Positions 25,660-35,480 of a stretch of DNA of 64,000 bases are shown piece by piece. This DNA comes from Bacillus sp. EB600. Its GTDB lineage: Bacteria > Bacillota > Bacilli > Bacillales > Cytobacillaceae. The stretch lies in NCBI RefSeq assembly GCF_024494385.1, contig NZ_JAEVLT010000010.1, positions 62,001 to 126,000 on the forward strand. Reading direction: 5' to 3'. The notes beneath the pieces were generated by a model, which worked only from the letters and a program-made list of their open reading frames with translations, did not search any database and was not told the DNA's origin. Within the stretch, counting starts at the first letter, position 1. The number at the start of each line of letters is the position of its first letter. The position numbers and the translations under genes were made by a program.

Positions 25660-25908
25660 GTCCAGCTTCAGCGCCCAGCGGCTAGTGTCCTTCGCTCTTC
25701 TCCCTACGATAAGTCAACATCGGATCGCTAACGCTCCCCGTGTTTCCTTTGCCGCGTATTAACGGGCAGTAGATTCTCAACTGCCCGTATATACGCGGTT
25801 GGCTCAACTAACAATCAGCGAGAAAAACATTCGCTGATTGAAGGTTCGCCTTATCTCAGTCGAAGCGCTCCAGGCCATACGCCGCTAAACGGGCGCTTCC
25901 GCCTTCTG
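25660..25908 (-). repeat. Long copy of the AAAAGCGGAAG-family repeat
   Basis: On the minus strand it runs from GCGGAAGCGCCCGTTTAGCGG to a GGGCGCTGAAGCTGGAC end, matching the two ends of the shorter family copies at 42823, 45335 and 35380. The roughly 180-bp middle contains two strong hairpins and differs from the other copies. It abuts the stop codon at 25909. Confidence 0.65.
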
Positions 25909-26868
25909 TTACCTGCTTCCTTTTATATAATGAACACCATCTGCTTTTGGTGCTTCGGCACGGCCGATGAAGCCAGTTAAGGCTAAAATCGTCAGTACAT
26001 ATGGAGCAATTAATAAATAAACACTTGGAATTGTTTTTAAGAATGGTAAGCTCGAGCCGATTATACTCAAACTTTGAGCAAAACCAAAAAACAATGCCGC
26101 TCCCATCGCTCCAAGCGGATGCCATTTTCCAAAAATCATCGCTGCCATAGCCATAAAACCCTGTCCACTGATGGTGGCATGGCTGAAATTAGACGAAATG
26201 GATTCAGCATAAATACCGCCGCCAATACCTCCAAGCGCTCCTGAAATCATTACGCCCAAATAACGCATTTTTGCCACATTGATTCCCATTGTATCTGCCG
26301 CCATCGGATGCTCGCCAACAGAACGAAGCCGCAAGCCAAATGGAGTTTTGTAAATCATGTACCATGCTATAAACGCAATAAATATTGCCAAAAAGGAAGT
26401 CCAATACGTATTTTGGAAAAATAACTTTCCGAGGATCGGAATATCCTTTAAGATAGGGACATCAATCTTATTAAAACCTCTTTGGATAATATCCGTTTCA
26501 CCTTTATCATAAATAAGCTTTACCAAAAAAAGCGTTAGCCCTGAGGCCAATAAATTGATTGCCACCCCTGAAACTGTATGATCAGCACGGAAGGTGATGG
26601 CTGCTACCGCGTGAAGTAATGAAAATAGTAGCCCGGCAATCATCGCCGCCAGCAAGGAAACCCATGGTGTTAAACTTCCAAAAGTTTGCACAAACGTCAA
26701 GTTAAAAACAATCGCAGTAAATGCTCCTATCCACATTAATCCTTCAAGACCAATATTTACGACACCAGACCGTTCTGAGAAAACCCCGCCTAATGCTGTG
26801 AAGACAAGTGGGGCTGCCCAAAGCAGGGTCGAAGGGATGATAATCATTAATAACTCCATAAGGCTCAC
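25909..26868 (-). CDS. BMP-type nucleoside ABC transporter, permease 2
   Basis: A 319-residue integral membrane protein of the BPD_transp_2 family with about eight hydrophobic segments, including NIGLEGLMWIGAF and the GINVAKMRYLGVMISGALGG region (positions about 195-215). It forms the channel with the neighbouring permease. The GTG at 26868 lies just after the upstream stop and follows AAGGGGGTG; an ATG nine bases later is the alternative. The order lipoprotein, ATPase, permease, permease matches B. subtilis nupNOPQ (guanosine uptake), but these may be paralogues of a different specificity. Confidence 0.88.
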   Translation of the reverse strand: MSLMELLMIIIPSTLLWAAPLVFTALGGVFSERSGVVNIGLEGLMWIGAFTAIVFNLTFVQTFGSLTPWVSLLAAMIAGLLFSLLHAVAAITFRADHTVSGVAINLLASGLTLFLVKLIYDKGETDIIQRGFNKIDVPILKDIPILGKLFFQNTYWTSFLAIFIAFIAWYMIYKTPFGLRLRSVGEHPMAADTMGINVAKMRYLGVMISGALGGIGGGIYAESISSNFSHATISGQGFMAMAAMIFGKWHPLGAMGAALFFGFAQSLSIIGSSLPFLKTIPSVYLLIAPYVLTILALTGFIGRAEAPKADGVHYIKGSR

Positions 26869-27915
26869 TTACTTCACCCCCTTTTTACTGATCCGATCAA
26901 GAAATAATCGGATAATATAGCTTGATGCCACAAAGAAAACAATCAACGCAATGATAATATCGACAAGTTCATTCGGTACACCTGAGGTAAACGGCATGTT
27001 TAATGCCCCCACCTTTAATGCACCGAAAAGAATAGCCGATAAGAATACACCCAAGGCCGTATTTCCACCTAAAAAGGCGACAGCAATCCCGTCAAACCCG
27101 ACTCCGGTAAAAGAACTTTTTATGGCTATATAACCAAATGTACCTAATCCCTCCATTGCACCAGCTAAGCCAGCGAATGCGCCGGAAATCACCATTGAGA
27201 GGATAATATTCTTATTTACACTCATCCCGGCATATTGGGCCGCATGCTGATTAAAGCCTACTGCTCGCAGCTCGAAGCCCCGCGTTGTTTTTTCTAATAA
27301 AAACCACATAATGAAGCAGCAAACAATTGCCAAAATAATCCCCCAGTGCAGTCTGGAATACTGGGTCAAGCTTTGCAGCCATGGTGAAGCAAGAGAGACC
27401 GAGTCAGGAATATTCGGGGTCCTATCCTTATTATTGGTAATGACGTTCTGAATCAAATAATTTGTTACGTGTAGGGCAATGTAATTCATCATAATTGTCA
27501 CAATAACTTCATGAACACGAAACCGTGCTTTTAACAATCCAGGGATATATGCCCAAACTGCCCCTGCCACGATGGCAGCGATAATTGCCAGCGGCAAATG
27601 AATGATCTTGGGAAGGTGGAATGCCAGACCAACCCAAACTGATGCAAGCCAGCCGACAATAAATTGCCCTTCAACCCCAATATTAAACAAGCCAACACGA
27701 AAAGCAAAAGCTACCGCTAAACCGGCTAAAATATAGGGGGTCACTTGACGGACCACTTCCCCGATATAATAAGAATTGCCAAATGCTCCTTCCCATAATG
27801 CAGTTAAAGCAGCAATCGGGTCATACCCGGAGACAAGCATAATAATAACCCCTACTATTATCCCCAGTAATAAGGCGATAATAGGTGTTGCTATATTCTT
27901 AAAGCGTTTAGACAT
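26869..27915 (-). CDS. BMP-type nucleoside ABC transporter, permease 1
   Basis: A 348-residue membrane protein with eight or more transmembrane segments, of the same fold as permease 2. Motifs are FNIGVEGQFIVGWLASVWVG-like helices (about 75-95), and the GMSVNKNIILSMVISGAFAG cytoplasmic loop (about 225-245), which contacts the ATPase. Its start overlaps the end of the ATPase gene by 8 bp and has GGAAGGA upstream. It should heterodimerise with the next permease. Confidence 0.9.
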   Translation of the reverse strand: MSKRFKNIATPIIALLLGIIVGVIIMLVSGYDPIAALTALWEGAFGNSYYIGEVVRQVTPYILAGLAVAFAFRVGLFNIGVEGQFIVGWLASVWVGLAFHLPKIIHLPLAIIAAIVAGAVWAYIPGLLKARFRVHEVIVTIMMNYIALHVTNYLIQNVITNNKDRTPNIPDSVSLASPWLQSLTQYSRLHWGIILAIVCCFIMWFLLEKTTRGFELRAVGFNQHAAQYAGMSVNKNIILSMVISGAFAGLAGAMEGLGTFGYIAIKSSFTGVGFDGIAVAFLGGNTALGVFLSAILFGALKVGALNMPFTSGVPNELVDIIIALIVFFVASSYIIRLFLDRISKKGVK

Positions 27916-29443
27916 GTGTTCCTTCCCCCGCTTCTTTTCTTCTCGAACCAGCCATTAATAATCCCAGCTCTTGTTCAGTTGTCTCTTTGGGGTTAACGAC
28001 GGCCACAATTTTCCCTTCATAAATAACGGCAATCCGGTCACTTACATTCATAATTTCATCCAGCTCAAATGACACGAGCAGCACAGCTTTTCCATGATCA
28101 CGCTGCTCAATCAAGCGTTTATGGATAAATTCAATCGCACCAACATCGAGCCCCCGCGTCGGCTGGGCCGCAATTAACAAATCAGGGTCCCGGTCAATTT
28201 CACGGCCGATAATGGCCTTTTGCTGGTTTCCCCCGGACAGGGAGCGGGCAAGTGTATATTCGCTTGGGGTACGCACATCAAATTCACGGATTAACTTCCT
28301 TGCTTTATCGTAGATGGCTTTAAAGTTCAAAATCCCGCCCTTAGAAAAAGGTGGTTTATAATAGGTTTGTAACACCATATTTTCGGCAAGGGGATAATTT
28401 AAAACCAGGCCATGCTTATGTCGATCCTGCGGGATATGGCCGACACCGGATTCAAACACTTTCCGCGGTGAAAGATTAACGATTTCTTTCCCATTTACCT
28501 TTATACTGCCGCTGTCTGATTTACGCAAACCGGTTATCGCCTCGATTAATTCAGTCTGGCCATTTCCGTCAACTCCGGCAATTCCGACGATTTCACCAGA
28601 ACGCACCGTTAAATCAAGACCGTTAACAGAAGTAACGCCGCGTGTGTCCTTCACAACTAAATCTTTAATTTCAAGTACATCCTGTTTAGGCTCTGCCTGC
28701 TTCTTTTCTGTTTTAAAAACGACTTCACGTCCAACCATTAAACTGGCTAATTCATTCTCATTTGTTTCACTGACATTCAGTGTTCCGATTCCTATTCCTT
28801 TACGAATAACGGTACAGCGGTCGCAAACTTCCATAATTTCCTTCAGCTTGTGGGTAATCAGAATAATAGATTTGCCCTCTTTTATCAGTGTTTTCATAAT
28901 TTGAATAAGTTCTTTTATTTCCTGAGGGGTAAGAACGGCTGTTGGTTCATCAAAGATGAGGATTTCCGCACCGCGGTAGAGTGTTTTTAAAATCTCCACC
29001 CGCTGCTGCATTCCAACTGAAATATCTGCAATTCTTGCTTTTGGATCGACAGAAAGCCCATAGCGTTCTGAAATATCACGGACCTCTGTTTCAGCCCGTT
29101 TCAAATCAATTCTGCCAGCCTTTGTTGTTTCTTTTCCGAGGATAATATTTTCTGTAACGGTAAAAACATCGACCAGCATAAAATGCTGGTGAACCATTCC
29201 GATTCCCAGATCATTTGCAATATTAGGATTTGTTATTTTCACTGGCTTTCCTTTGACGCGGATTTCTCCTTGTTCCGGCTGGTATAAACCAAACAAAACA
29301 TTCATTAAAGTGGATTTTCCTGCTCCGTTTTCACCAAGCAGTGCATGGATCTCTCCTTTTTTTAACTGAAGCGTTATGTTATCATTTGCAACTATACCTG
29401 GAAATTCCTTTCGAATGTTGAGCATCTCGATAACGTATTCCAT
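27908..29443 (-). CDS. BMP-type nucleoside ABC transporter, ATPase
   Basis: A 511-residue ATPase with two tandem ABC cassettes, as in ribose- and nucleoside-type importers. The first has Walker A GENGAGKS (about 38-45), signature VGMQQR and Walker B ILIFDEP. The second has the degenerate GVDGNGQ at the P-loop, signature LSGGNQQ and LLIAAQPTRGLDVG, a known asymmetry where only one site is fully active. The start has AAGGAG 9 nt upstream. It is 202 nt from the lipoprotein gene and overlaps the permease start. Confidence 0.92.
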   Translation of the reverse strand: MEYVIEMLNIRKEFPGIVANDNITLQLKKGEIHALLGENGAGKSTLMNVLFGLYQPEQGEIRVKGKPVKITNPNIANDLGIGMVHQHFMLVDVFTVTENIILGKETTKAGRIDLKRAETEVRDISERYGLSVDPKARIADISVGMQQRVEILKTLYRGAEILIFDEPTAVLTPQEIKELIQIMKTLIKEGKSIILITHKLKEIMEVCDRCTVIRKGIGIGTLNVSETNENELASLMVGREVVFKTEKKQAEPKQDVLEIKDLVVKDTRGVTSVNGLDLTVRSGEIVGIAGVDGNGQTELIEAITGLRKSDSGSIKVNGKEIVNLSPRKVFESGVGHIPQDRHKHGLVLNYPLAENMVLQTYYKPPFSKGGILNFKAIYDKARKLIREFDVRTPSEYTLARSLSGGNQQKAIIGREIDRDPDLLIAAQPTRGLDVGAIEFIHKRLIEQRDHGKAVLLVSFELDEIMNVSDRIAVIYEGKIVAVVNPKETTEQELGLLMAGSRRKEAGEGTHV

Positions 29444-29593
29444 TTGTTTTCACTCCTTGCAATAAGGTAGAGGAATTCAAGTAAGCTATGTATGTAGTAG
29501 GATGTAAGATGACAGACCTTAAATAAACAGATAAAATCTTAAGTGAAAAACAGAAAGCTTCTGCGCTTCAATTAAGATTCTAAAAATTGGGAG

Positions 29594-29613
29594 GCGGGCC
29601 AAAAGCTGCCCGC
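29594..29613 (-). terminator. GC-rich hairpin between lipoprotein and ATPase genes
   Basis: A 6-bp GCGGGC/GCCCGC stem about 32 nt after the lipoprotein stop, with a weak T-run. It could partly stop or process the transcript, so that more binding protein than transporter is made. Confidence 0.45.
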
Positions 29614-29645
29614 ACAAATCCCATAATTTTATTCTTAAAGGTTTT

Positions 29646-30749
29646 TTATTTACCCGTAAAGTTTTTCAATTCTGCACGAGTGGATGGAACTTTTACATCA
29701 CCGGATTTGATTTTGTCAGACCAAGTCTTCACTGCTTTTTCAATATCAGCTTTGTTTGGAACACCATCATTCATTGGTGCTAATCCGACTCCATCTTCCT
29801 TTAATCCATAAGTTGTGGTTTTGCCTCCAGGGAAGTCGCCATTTTTGGCTTTTGTTGAGATATCAACTACAGCATTATCGACACGTTTCATTGCTGATGT
29901 TAAGACTACATTTTCTTGTTTCCCGTTTACCGTTACAATTCCTTCTTTAGACTGGTCAGAGTCTACGCCAATAGCCCAGATAAGCTTTGTCGGGTCTTTA
30001 CTCCTGCGGTCACGTGCTTCTTTAAAGAGACCATTACCAGTTTGACCAGCAGCATGGAATATGACATCATCACCAGAAGAGTACATAGTAGAAGCAATAG
30101 CTTGTCCTTTATCCGCTTTATCAAACGCTGCTGCATACTGAATATCTACAGTCGCATTCGGATTTGCAGCTTTTACCCCGGCAACAAATCCGGCTTCAAA
30201 CCGTTCAATAACAGCACTTTCCATTCCGCCGATAAAACCAATTTTATTTGATTTTGTTACCATTCCGGCAGTAACCCCGGCAAGGAAGGATGCTTCATTT
30301 TCTTTAAATAGAACGCTTGCCACATTTGGCTGTTTTACCTCAGCGTCAATAATCGCATAATGAGATTTCGGCTGCTGCTTAGCAATTTTTTCAATATCAT
30401 TTTGCATCAAATAGCCAATCCCATAGATTAAGCTAAATCCTTGATGTGTAAGTGTATTTAAATTAGTAGCATAATCGGCATCAGATTTAGATTGAAGATA
30501 TGTGTACCCGCCAGCACCTTGTTTCATGTTATTCTTTTTTCCGAAATCCTGTAGACCCTTCCAAGAAGATTGGTTAAAGGATTTGTCATCAATACCGCCA
30601 ATATCTGTTACCATTGCGACAGTAAACGTTTTGTCTTTGTCTTTACCGCCTCCGGCATTTTTATTGTCATTTGTTTTTCCACATGCACCTAAGAGCGTTC
30701 CGGCAGCAAGAACCAATGACAGCGCTAAACCAAGTTTATGCCTTTTCAA
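29646..30749 (-). CDS. BMP-family substrate-binding lipoprotein
   Basis: A 367-residue extracellular lipoprotein that captures the substrate (nucleosides in characterised members). The TTG start at 30749 follows AGGGGG by 7 nt. The signal ends at lipobox LLGAC (about 19-23), then a Lys/Asp/Asn/Gly linker and the BMP domain (FTVAMVTDIGGIDDKSFNQS, HAAGQTGNGLFKEA, WAIGVDSDQ). It is first in the transporter operon and 91 nt downstream of the GntR regulator, with a 7-bp palindrome (30796-30811) in between. Confidence 0.92.
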   Translation of the reverse strand: MKRHKLGLALSLVLAAGTLLGACGKTNDNKNAGGGKDKDKTFTVAMVTDIGGIDDKSFNQSSWKGLQDFGKKNNMKQGAGGYTYLQSKSDADYATNLNTLTHQGFSLIYGIGYLMQNDIEKIAKQQPKSHYAIIDAEVKQPNVASVLFKENEASFLAGVTAGMVTKSNKIGFIGGMESAVIERFEAGFVAGVKAANPNATVDIQYAAAFDKADKGQAIASTMYSSGDDVIFHAAGQTGNGLFKEARDRRSKDPTKLIWAIGVDSDQSKEGIVTVNGKQENVVLTSAMKRVDNAVVDISTKAKNGDFPGGKTTTYGLKEDGVGLAPMNDGVPNKADIEKAVKTWSDKIKSGDVKVPSTRAELKNFTGK

Positions 30750-30795
30750 AGTTTAACCCCCTATATAATTATTGTTGATTAAGTAGAAATTTTCG

Positions 30796-30811
30796 AAAAC
30801 AGGACTGTTTT
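30796..30811. promoter_or_regulatory. Palindrome upstream of the lipoprotein gene
   Basis: Perfect 7-bp arms AAAACAG/CTGTTTT around 2 bp, 47 nt before the TTG start. A possible operator or weak attenuator hairpin; it is unlike the palindrome before the GntR gene. Confidence 0.4.
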
Positions 30812-30840
30812 TCTTTTTCATTATGCAATAAAAAGCGTGA

Positions 30841-31566
30841 TTATATTCTTTTTCGAAGCACACGAAAGCTAAATTTGTCCGCTTTAAAATAGTTTACCGA
30901 ATAAAGGATGGGTTCATCCATTTCATCATAATGCATTTGATTTAAGACAAGTAATGCTGTCTCTGGTTCACATTCAAGAATGGGAGAGATTTTGTCGTGG
31001 TATCCGATTGGTTCAATTTGCGCAACTGCGTATGTAATTTTCCGGTTTGCTTCCTCTTCTAAAATAAGTAAGAGTGATTCTTCCCGGTGGGGAAAGATTT
31101 CTGGCAAGATTTTTTTAGGAACCTTATCAATACAATAAACAACGGGCTCGCCATTTGCCGTTCTAACCCTCTCAATTACGAATATGCTCTCTTCTGGTGA
31201 ACATGAAAAACGACGAATATCCTCTTCGGTTGGATCTTGTGTCGATGAACTTAGGAAAATCGTTCCTGGTTTCATCTCTGCCTGCTCAATCATTTTTGTA
31301 ACGCTGTTAAGTTGTTCAATCCCAGATGTAAATAATGGCTTTGTGTTAACAAATGTTCCAACACCATGACGCCGGGTAATGACATTATCCTCTTCAAGAA
31401 TCCGTAATGCTTCTCGAAGCGTTGCCCTGCTGACCCCAAGCTTCTTCGCAAGTTCAAATTCAGAAGGTAATTTTTCTTTTTCTTTATAAATACCCTCTTC
31501 AATGTCTTGTTTTAAGTGATCGATTACTTGTAAATACAAATGCCTATTATCTGCTCTAATCGACAT
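30841..31566 (-). CDS. ymfC: GntR-family regulator, YmfC type
   Basis: A 241-residue regulator (same length as B. subtilis YmfC). The ATG at 31566 has GGAGGA 6 nt before; the frame is open further upstream. It has an N-terminal winged helix (about 8-75: [34 protein letters not shown]) and a UTRA effector domain (about 90-235), typical of the HutC subfamily that binds small metabolites. It is directly upstream of the transporter genes, which makes them its probable targets. A 18-bp palindrome (31595-31612) in its own leader suggests autoregulation. Confidence 0.9.
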   Translation of the reverse strand: MSIRADNRHLYLQVIDHLKQDIEEGIYKEKEKLPSEFELAKKLGVSRATLREALRILEEDNVITRRHGVGTFVNTKPLFTSGIEQLNSVTKMIEQAEMKPGTIFLSSSTQDPTEEDIRRFSCSPEESIFVIERVRTANGEPVVYCIDKVPKKILPEIFPHREESLLLILEEEANRKITYAVAQIEPIGYHDKISPILECEPETALLVLNQMHYDEMDEPILYSVNYFKADKFSFRVLRKRI

Positions 31567-31594
31567 ACAGGTTCCTCCAGCATTTTTTCCTTTA

Positions 31595-31612
31595 ACATCA
31601 GACCTCTGATGT
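31595..31612. promoter_or_regulatory. Candidate GntR operator upstream of ymfC
   Basis: Perfect 8-bp arms ACATCAGA/TCTGATGT around CC, 29 nt before the ymfC start and downstream of the candidate -10 at 31638-31643. Size and position suit a HutC-type dimer site for repression. Confidence 0.6.
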
Positions 31613-31637
31613 ATGATCATTCCTACTAATCGAAAAT

Positions 31638-31646
31638 ACTATAACA
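31638..31646 (-). promoter_or_regulatory. Extended -10 of ymfC
   Basis: TGTTATAGT on the minus strand (31638-31646) matches an extended -10 (TGnTATAAT, one mismatch in the hexamer). No good -35 was seen at 16-18 bp. Confidence 0.4.
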
Positions 31647-31732
31647 TTTTTCATTCGATAAATAAATAGGGTTTGCAACTTTTGTCGAAAGATGAATTTT
31701 AGATAATAGTAAGTGCTCTCGATTATTCGCAT

Positions 31733-31760
31733 AAAAGCACCAAGCTCGTGCTTGGCGGCT
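31733..31760 (-). terminator. spoIIIE terminator
   Basis: A CCAAGC/GCTTGG stem with ACGA loop, extended by two more pairs, ends in a T-run on the minus strand, about 30-55 nt after the spoIIIE stop. Confidence 0.75.
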
Positions 31761-31787
31761 TCTTTTAAATGAAACTTCTTAGTGAAT

Positions 31788-34151
31788 TTATAATGAACTT
31801 ACATCATCCTTTGGCTTCGCCATCAGGACAACACGCGGCTTACTGCCTTCGTATGGTCCAACAATCCCCCTGGCCTCCATTTCATCTATTAGACGTGCTG
31901 CCCTAGTGTAACCAATCCTAAAGCGGCGTTGTAGCATAGAGACAGAAGCTGTTTGCATATCCACGATCAAATCAACCGCATCCTGATATAATTCATCATC
32001 AACAGCACCTTTTACTTGGGGAACATCATCTGGGATCATATTCTCTTGATACTGTGCTTTTTGCTGACCGATGACAAAATTAACAGTTTCCTCAACCTCT
32101 TCATCTGATACAAATGCTCCCTGAACACGAACTGGCTTCGAAGCACCCACAGGCAGGAATAACATGTCTCCTCTTCCTAATAGCTTTTCTGCCCCGCCCA
32201 TATCAAGAATCGTTCTTGAATCTGTTGAGCTTGAGACGGCAAAAGCAATCCTTGAGGGGATGTTTGCTTTGATGATCCCTGTTATGACATCAACAGATGG
32301 ACGCTGTGTGGCTATAATTAAGTGAATGCCTGCAGCCCGGGCCATTTGCGCCAATCTTGTAATCGAATCCTCAACATCTGAGGAGGCAACCATCATTAAA
32401 TCAGCCAACTCATCGACAATTACCACAATAAACGGTAAAAATGGCTGCTTGTCATTTTCCTCTAGATTATGCTTTTTAATATGTTCATTATATCCTTCTA
32501 TATTCCTTGTTCCGGTATGGGAAAATAATTCATAGCGCCGTTCCATTTCACTAACTACTTTTTGTAGGGCTTGGGAAGCCTTTTTAGGATTTGTAACGAC
32601 TGGTGCCAGCAAATGCGGAATCCCATTATAACCATTCAGTTCAACCATTTTGGGGTCAATCATCATCAGCTTTACTTCATGCGGCTTAGCCCGCATTAAG
32701 ATACTAGTAATGATTCCATTAATACAGACACTTTTTCCGCTTCCTGTTGCTCCAGCAACGAGTAAATGAGGCATCTTATTTAATTCAGCCAAGACTGCTT
32801 CACCGGTAATATCCCTGCCTAAGCCAATTAAAAGCTTTGATTCCGGTTTTTCGTTTTGGGTTGCTTCTAGTACCTCTCGCAGCGAAACCATCGCAACCTC
32901 TGAATTTGGCACTTCAATCCCAATCGCAGATTTTCCGGGGATTGGTGCTTCCATCCGAATATCTTTAGCCGCAAGTGCTAATGCTAAGTCGTCACTCAAA
33001 CTAACAATTTTACTTACTTTTACACCAACATCGGGGTGGACCTCATATTTTGTAACTGCCGGGCCAAGGTGAACCTGGGTAACCCTTGCTTTGACGCCAA
33101 AGCTTTGAAATGTCCTTTCAAGTTTCGCTGCATTAGCATGAATTAATTCATATTCACCGCTTTGATCTGTTTTCTTTGGCTGTTTTAATAAGCGCAATGG
33201 CGGTAATTCATATGCTGCATTCTCTACCTCCGTAAAGGTCATTGGCGTTGTTAAATCTTCCTCTTCCTCAACATGTTGTTCTGCTGTTGTCTGTGTTTCC
33301 TGCGGGATGTGATTTCCTTCATTAGCAGCAGTTCCATCAGGATAGGCTCGATCTGCAAAGCTGGAAATAATCGGTTCCGTCGTTATCACTTCATCTGATG
33401 GAAGCTGATTCTCCTCAAGCTGAGTAGGAGAACTTGATCGGGTACGCCTAGTTTCGCGAGTCTGCTGCTGCTGATTCCGCTTTTGCTCTTGCTTTTCTTG
33501 TTGTTTTTGTTTCCAATCGGCTAAGTCTGTCTTAAAAGCACCCCATTGATTTTTGGAAAAGCCAAAAACTCCTGTCATTATTTTTCCCACAAAATCACCA
33601 AAGGACTTTCCTGTGATCAAAATAAAGCCAATCAAAATAAACACAAAGGCAATGATTTTGGTACCTGTTTCGGCAAACAGATAATAAAAGAGTGCAAATA
33701 GAACAGCACCGATCATCCCGCCTCCAAGGTCATGGGTCGTTGTCTGTCCATTTACTTCCATCATAAACATCTCCCAGGTGTTTTTAATAACACTTGGGTC
33801 TGTAAATTTTCCATTTTTCAAAAGTAAATGAAAGAGTGTTACATGACTTAATAAAAGAATGGATGAAATAATCAAATATGTCCCAATTAATCTTGGACTA
33901 AATAGAAATGGAATGGCACGCTTCCAAATCAAATAAATACTTAAAATAAACAGACCGATCAGGCTAAGGATATACCACTCACCCATCCAAAATCGGAAAA
34001 ATAAAACGGTCGCTTTTCCAACTGCCCCAAGTTTAGCAAATGAAATAATTGATAATGATAGCAAAACAAGTGCCGTTAATTCATATTGGAGTGTACTTTT
34101 TAATTGATTATCTCTTTTTCTTGAAGTCTGCCGCCGCTTTTTTTTTGCCAT
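31788..34151 (-). CDS. spoIIIE: DNA translocase SpoIIIE/FtsK
   Basis: A 787-residue hexameric DNA pump that moves the chromosome into the forespore. Four transmembrane helices lie within residues about 25-190, followed by a Gln/Arg-rich linker (about 205-300), the alpha/beta ATPase motor with Walker A GATGSGKS (about 455-462) and Walker [13 protein letters not shown], and the C-terminal gamma winged helix (about 715-780; [20 protein letters not shown]) that reads SRS orientation sequences. Length matches B. subtilis SpoIIIE (787). The start has TAGGTGA 4-5 nt before. Confidence 0.97.
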   Translation of the reverse strand: MAKKKRRQTSRKRDNQLKSTLQYELTALVLLSLSIISFAKLGAVGKATVLFFRFWMGEWYILSLIGLFILSIYLIWKRAIPFLFSPRLIGTYLIISSILLLSHVTLFHLLLKNGKFTDPSVIKNTWEMFMMEVNGQTTTHDLGGGMIGAVLFALFYYLFAETGTKIIAFVFILIGFILITGKSFGDFVGKIMTGVFGFSKNQWGAFKTDLADWKQKQQEKQEQKRNQQQQTRETRRTRSSSPTQLEENQLPSDEVITTEPIISSFADRAYPDGTAANEGNHIPQETQTTAEQHVEEEEDLTTPMTFTEVENAAYELPPLRLLKQPKKTDQSGEYELIHANAAKLERTFQSFGVKARVTQVHLGPAVTKYEVHPDVGVKVSKIVSLSDDLALALAAKDIRMEAPIPGKSAIGIEVPNSEVAMVSLREVLEATQNEKPESKLLIGLGRDITGEAVLAELNKMPHLLVAGATGSGKSVCINGIITSILMRAKPHEVKLMMIDPKMVELNGYNGIPHLLAPVVTNPKKASQALQKVVSEMERRYELFSHTGTRNIEGYNEHIKKHNLEENDKQPFLPFIVVIVDELADLMMVASSDVEDSITRLAQMARAAGIHLIIATQRPSVDVITGIIKANIPSRIAFAVSSSTDSRTILDMGGAEKLLGRGDMLFLPVGASKPVRVQGAFVSDEEVEETVNFVIGQQKAQYQENMIPDDVPQVKGAVDDELYQDAVDLIVDMQTASVSMLQRRFRIGYTRAARLIDEMEARGIVGPYEGSKPRVVLMAKPKDDVSSL

Positions 34152-34194
34152 TTAATCACCTATATTTTTTATAAATTATGGATAGAAAGGAAGA

Positions 34195-34216
34195 AAGCAG
34201 CCTAGAATGGCTGCTC
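34195..34216 (-). terminator. ylzJ terminator
   Basis: A 7-8-bp stem (34195-34202 with 34209-34216) about 45 nt after the ylzJ stop and upstream of spoIIIE. The flanking T-run is short. Confidence 0.6.
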
Positions 34217-34257
34217 TTAACTTTTTCTTTATATAGCATATTATACCATAAGAAAGC

Positions 34258-34494
34258 TTAGGTTGAGGACATTCCTTCCAGGTTAAACAAAGAAATTTTT
34301 GTTCCTGGTGAGAACCGGTCATCCAAAAAGTGCTGTGGATCACTGCTCAACACCCTGACAATCTGCATCGATTGCGGATCCGCACAATCTACTAACAGTG
34401 GGACACCGTTATAGTTAATCGTCTTTTGTCTGTCGAAAGATTCCATATCATCCGGAAAGATCAGTTCATATGGAACCGTTGTATAGAGAATCAT
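34258..34494 (-). CDS. ylzJ: YlzJ-like small protein
   Basis: A 78-residue soluble protein conserved between tepA and spoIIIE in Bacilli; function unknown. Typical family features are the start [14 protein letters not shown] and the NGVPLLVD strand. Its start overlaps the tepA stop by 4 bp, so the two are coupled. No cysteine-based or membrane features apart from a single Cys. Confidence 0.88.
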   Translation of the reverse strand: MILYTTVPYELIFPDDMESFDRQKTINYNGVPLLVDCADPQSMQIVRVLSSDPQHFLDDRFSPGTKISLFNLEGMSST

Positions 34495-35243
34495 TGCACC
34501 AGCCCCTCGCTGTTTTCTTTGTGCAAATCAATAAGTTCATTTAGTTTTTTCATTGCTTGACCAAGTCCGCCAACCTCATCAATAAGCCCCATTTCAACCG
34601 CTTCAACACCGATTACATTTGTTCCGATATCTCTGGTTAGATTTCCCTTTGCAAACATTAAGTCTTTAAATTTTTCCTCGGTGATATGGGAATGCTTTGT
34701 AACAAATCGGGTAACCCGCTCTTGCATTTTATCAAGATATTCAAATGTTGCCGGAACGCCAATAACAAGCCCTGTTAATCGAATCGGGTGAATTGTCATC
34801 GTAGCGGTTTCTGCGATAAATGAATAATCGCAGGAGACTGCAATTGGGACCCCAATTGAGTGCCCTCCCCCAAGTACGATGGATACGGTTGGTTTTGATA
34901 GAGTTCCAAGCATTTCGGAAATGGCAAGTCCCGCTTCAACATCTCCACCCACCGTATTCAGGATAATCAATACCCCTTCAATTTTGGGATTTTGTTCAAT
35001 GGCAACTAATTGCGGGATAAGGTGTTCATATTTTGTTGTTTTATTTTGGGGAGGAAGGGCAAGATGTCCTTCAATTTGTCCAATAATCGTTAAACAATGT
35101 ATTTTAGAATCTACTGAGAGCTGTGGAACATTGGTCTGTCCTAGCTGCTGAATTTTTTCGATTAACGCTGAGGAAGGCTTTTCTTCTTTTTGCGGTTCCT
35201 GATCTTCATTTTCCATTTGATATGGTTGTAAATTCTTATCCAT
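34491..35243 (-). CDS. tepA: ClpP-like translocation-enhancing protein TepA
   Basis: A 250-residue ClpP/crotonase-fold serine peptidase; B. subtilis TepA is cytosolic, aids protein export and degrades spore SASP proteins in germination. The nucleophile Ser lies in [13 protein letters not shown] (about 125-137) and the family histidine in MTIHPIRL. A charged N-terminus (about 1-30) precedes the fold. The ATG is 6-7 nt after GGGAG. Upstream is the rnjB terminator (35316-35347). Confidence 0.92.
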   Translation of the reverse strand: MDKNLQPYQMENEDQEPQKEEKPSSALIEKIQQLGQTNVPQLSVDSKIHCLTIIGQIEGHLALPPQNKTTKYEHLIPQLVAIEQNPKIEGVLIILNTVGGDVEAGLAISEMLGTLSKPTVSIVLGGGHSIGVPIAVSCDYSFIAETATMTIHPIRLTGLVIGVPATFEYLDKMQERVTRFVTKHSHITEEKFKDLMFAKGNLTRDIGTNVIGVEAVEMGLIDEVGGLGQAMKKLNELIDLHKENSEGLVQ

Positions 35244-35315
35244 CCTTTGTTCTCCCTTCAGGCATGATATTCACTAGTATTCTCAAATTGAATCATTTCA
35301 TCCTTCAGGCAAAAG

Positions 35316-35347
35316 AAAAAAGCATCGGGGAATCCCAATGCTTTTTT
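35316..35347 (-). terminator. rnjB terminator
   Basis: A 10-bp stem (35316-35325 with 35338-35347), A-rich and T-rich at its base, plus three inner G-C pairs. On the minus strand six T close it. It lies beyond the repeat element that follows rnjB. Confidence 0.85.
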
Positions 35348-35379
35348 AACATAAGAGAAGATATTTGACTTTGAGAATT

Positions 35380-35480
35380 GTCTAGCTTCGACGCACAGGA
35401 CGTGCTAGTGCCTGCGTTGCTGCCAGGACGGCGGCGCTTTTAGTCGTCCAGCGCCCAGCGCCTAGTGTACTTCCGCTTTT
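35380..35480 (-). repeat. Copy of the AAAAGCGGAAG-family repeat after rnjB
   Basis: On the minus strand it begins AAAAGCGGAAGTACACTAGG right after the rnjB stop and ends GTGCGTCGAAGCTAGAC. It aligns end to end with the copy at 42823-42946 in opposite orientation, including the shared core around CAGCACTAGCAC-type sequence. Confidence 0.8.

Larger units (their letters stand above)
25485..25908. other. Repeat-rich intergenic region between the transporter and ymfF
   Basis: 424 bp without a gene. It holds the terminator hairpin at 25622-25650 and a long repeat element at 25660-25908 containing nested hairpins (for example GGGCAGT/ACTGCCC inside CGCGTAT/ATACGCG). Confidence 0.6.

Noticed and set aside
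30750..30840. Purine riboswitch before the nucleoside transporter
   Set aside because: Too short (91 bp) and lacks the three-helix junction; only one simple palindrome is present.
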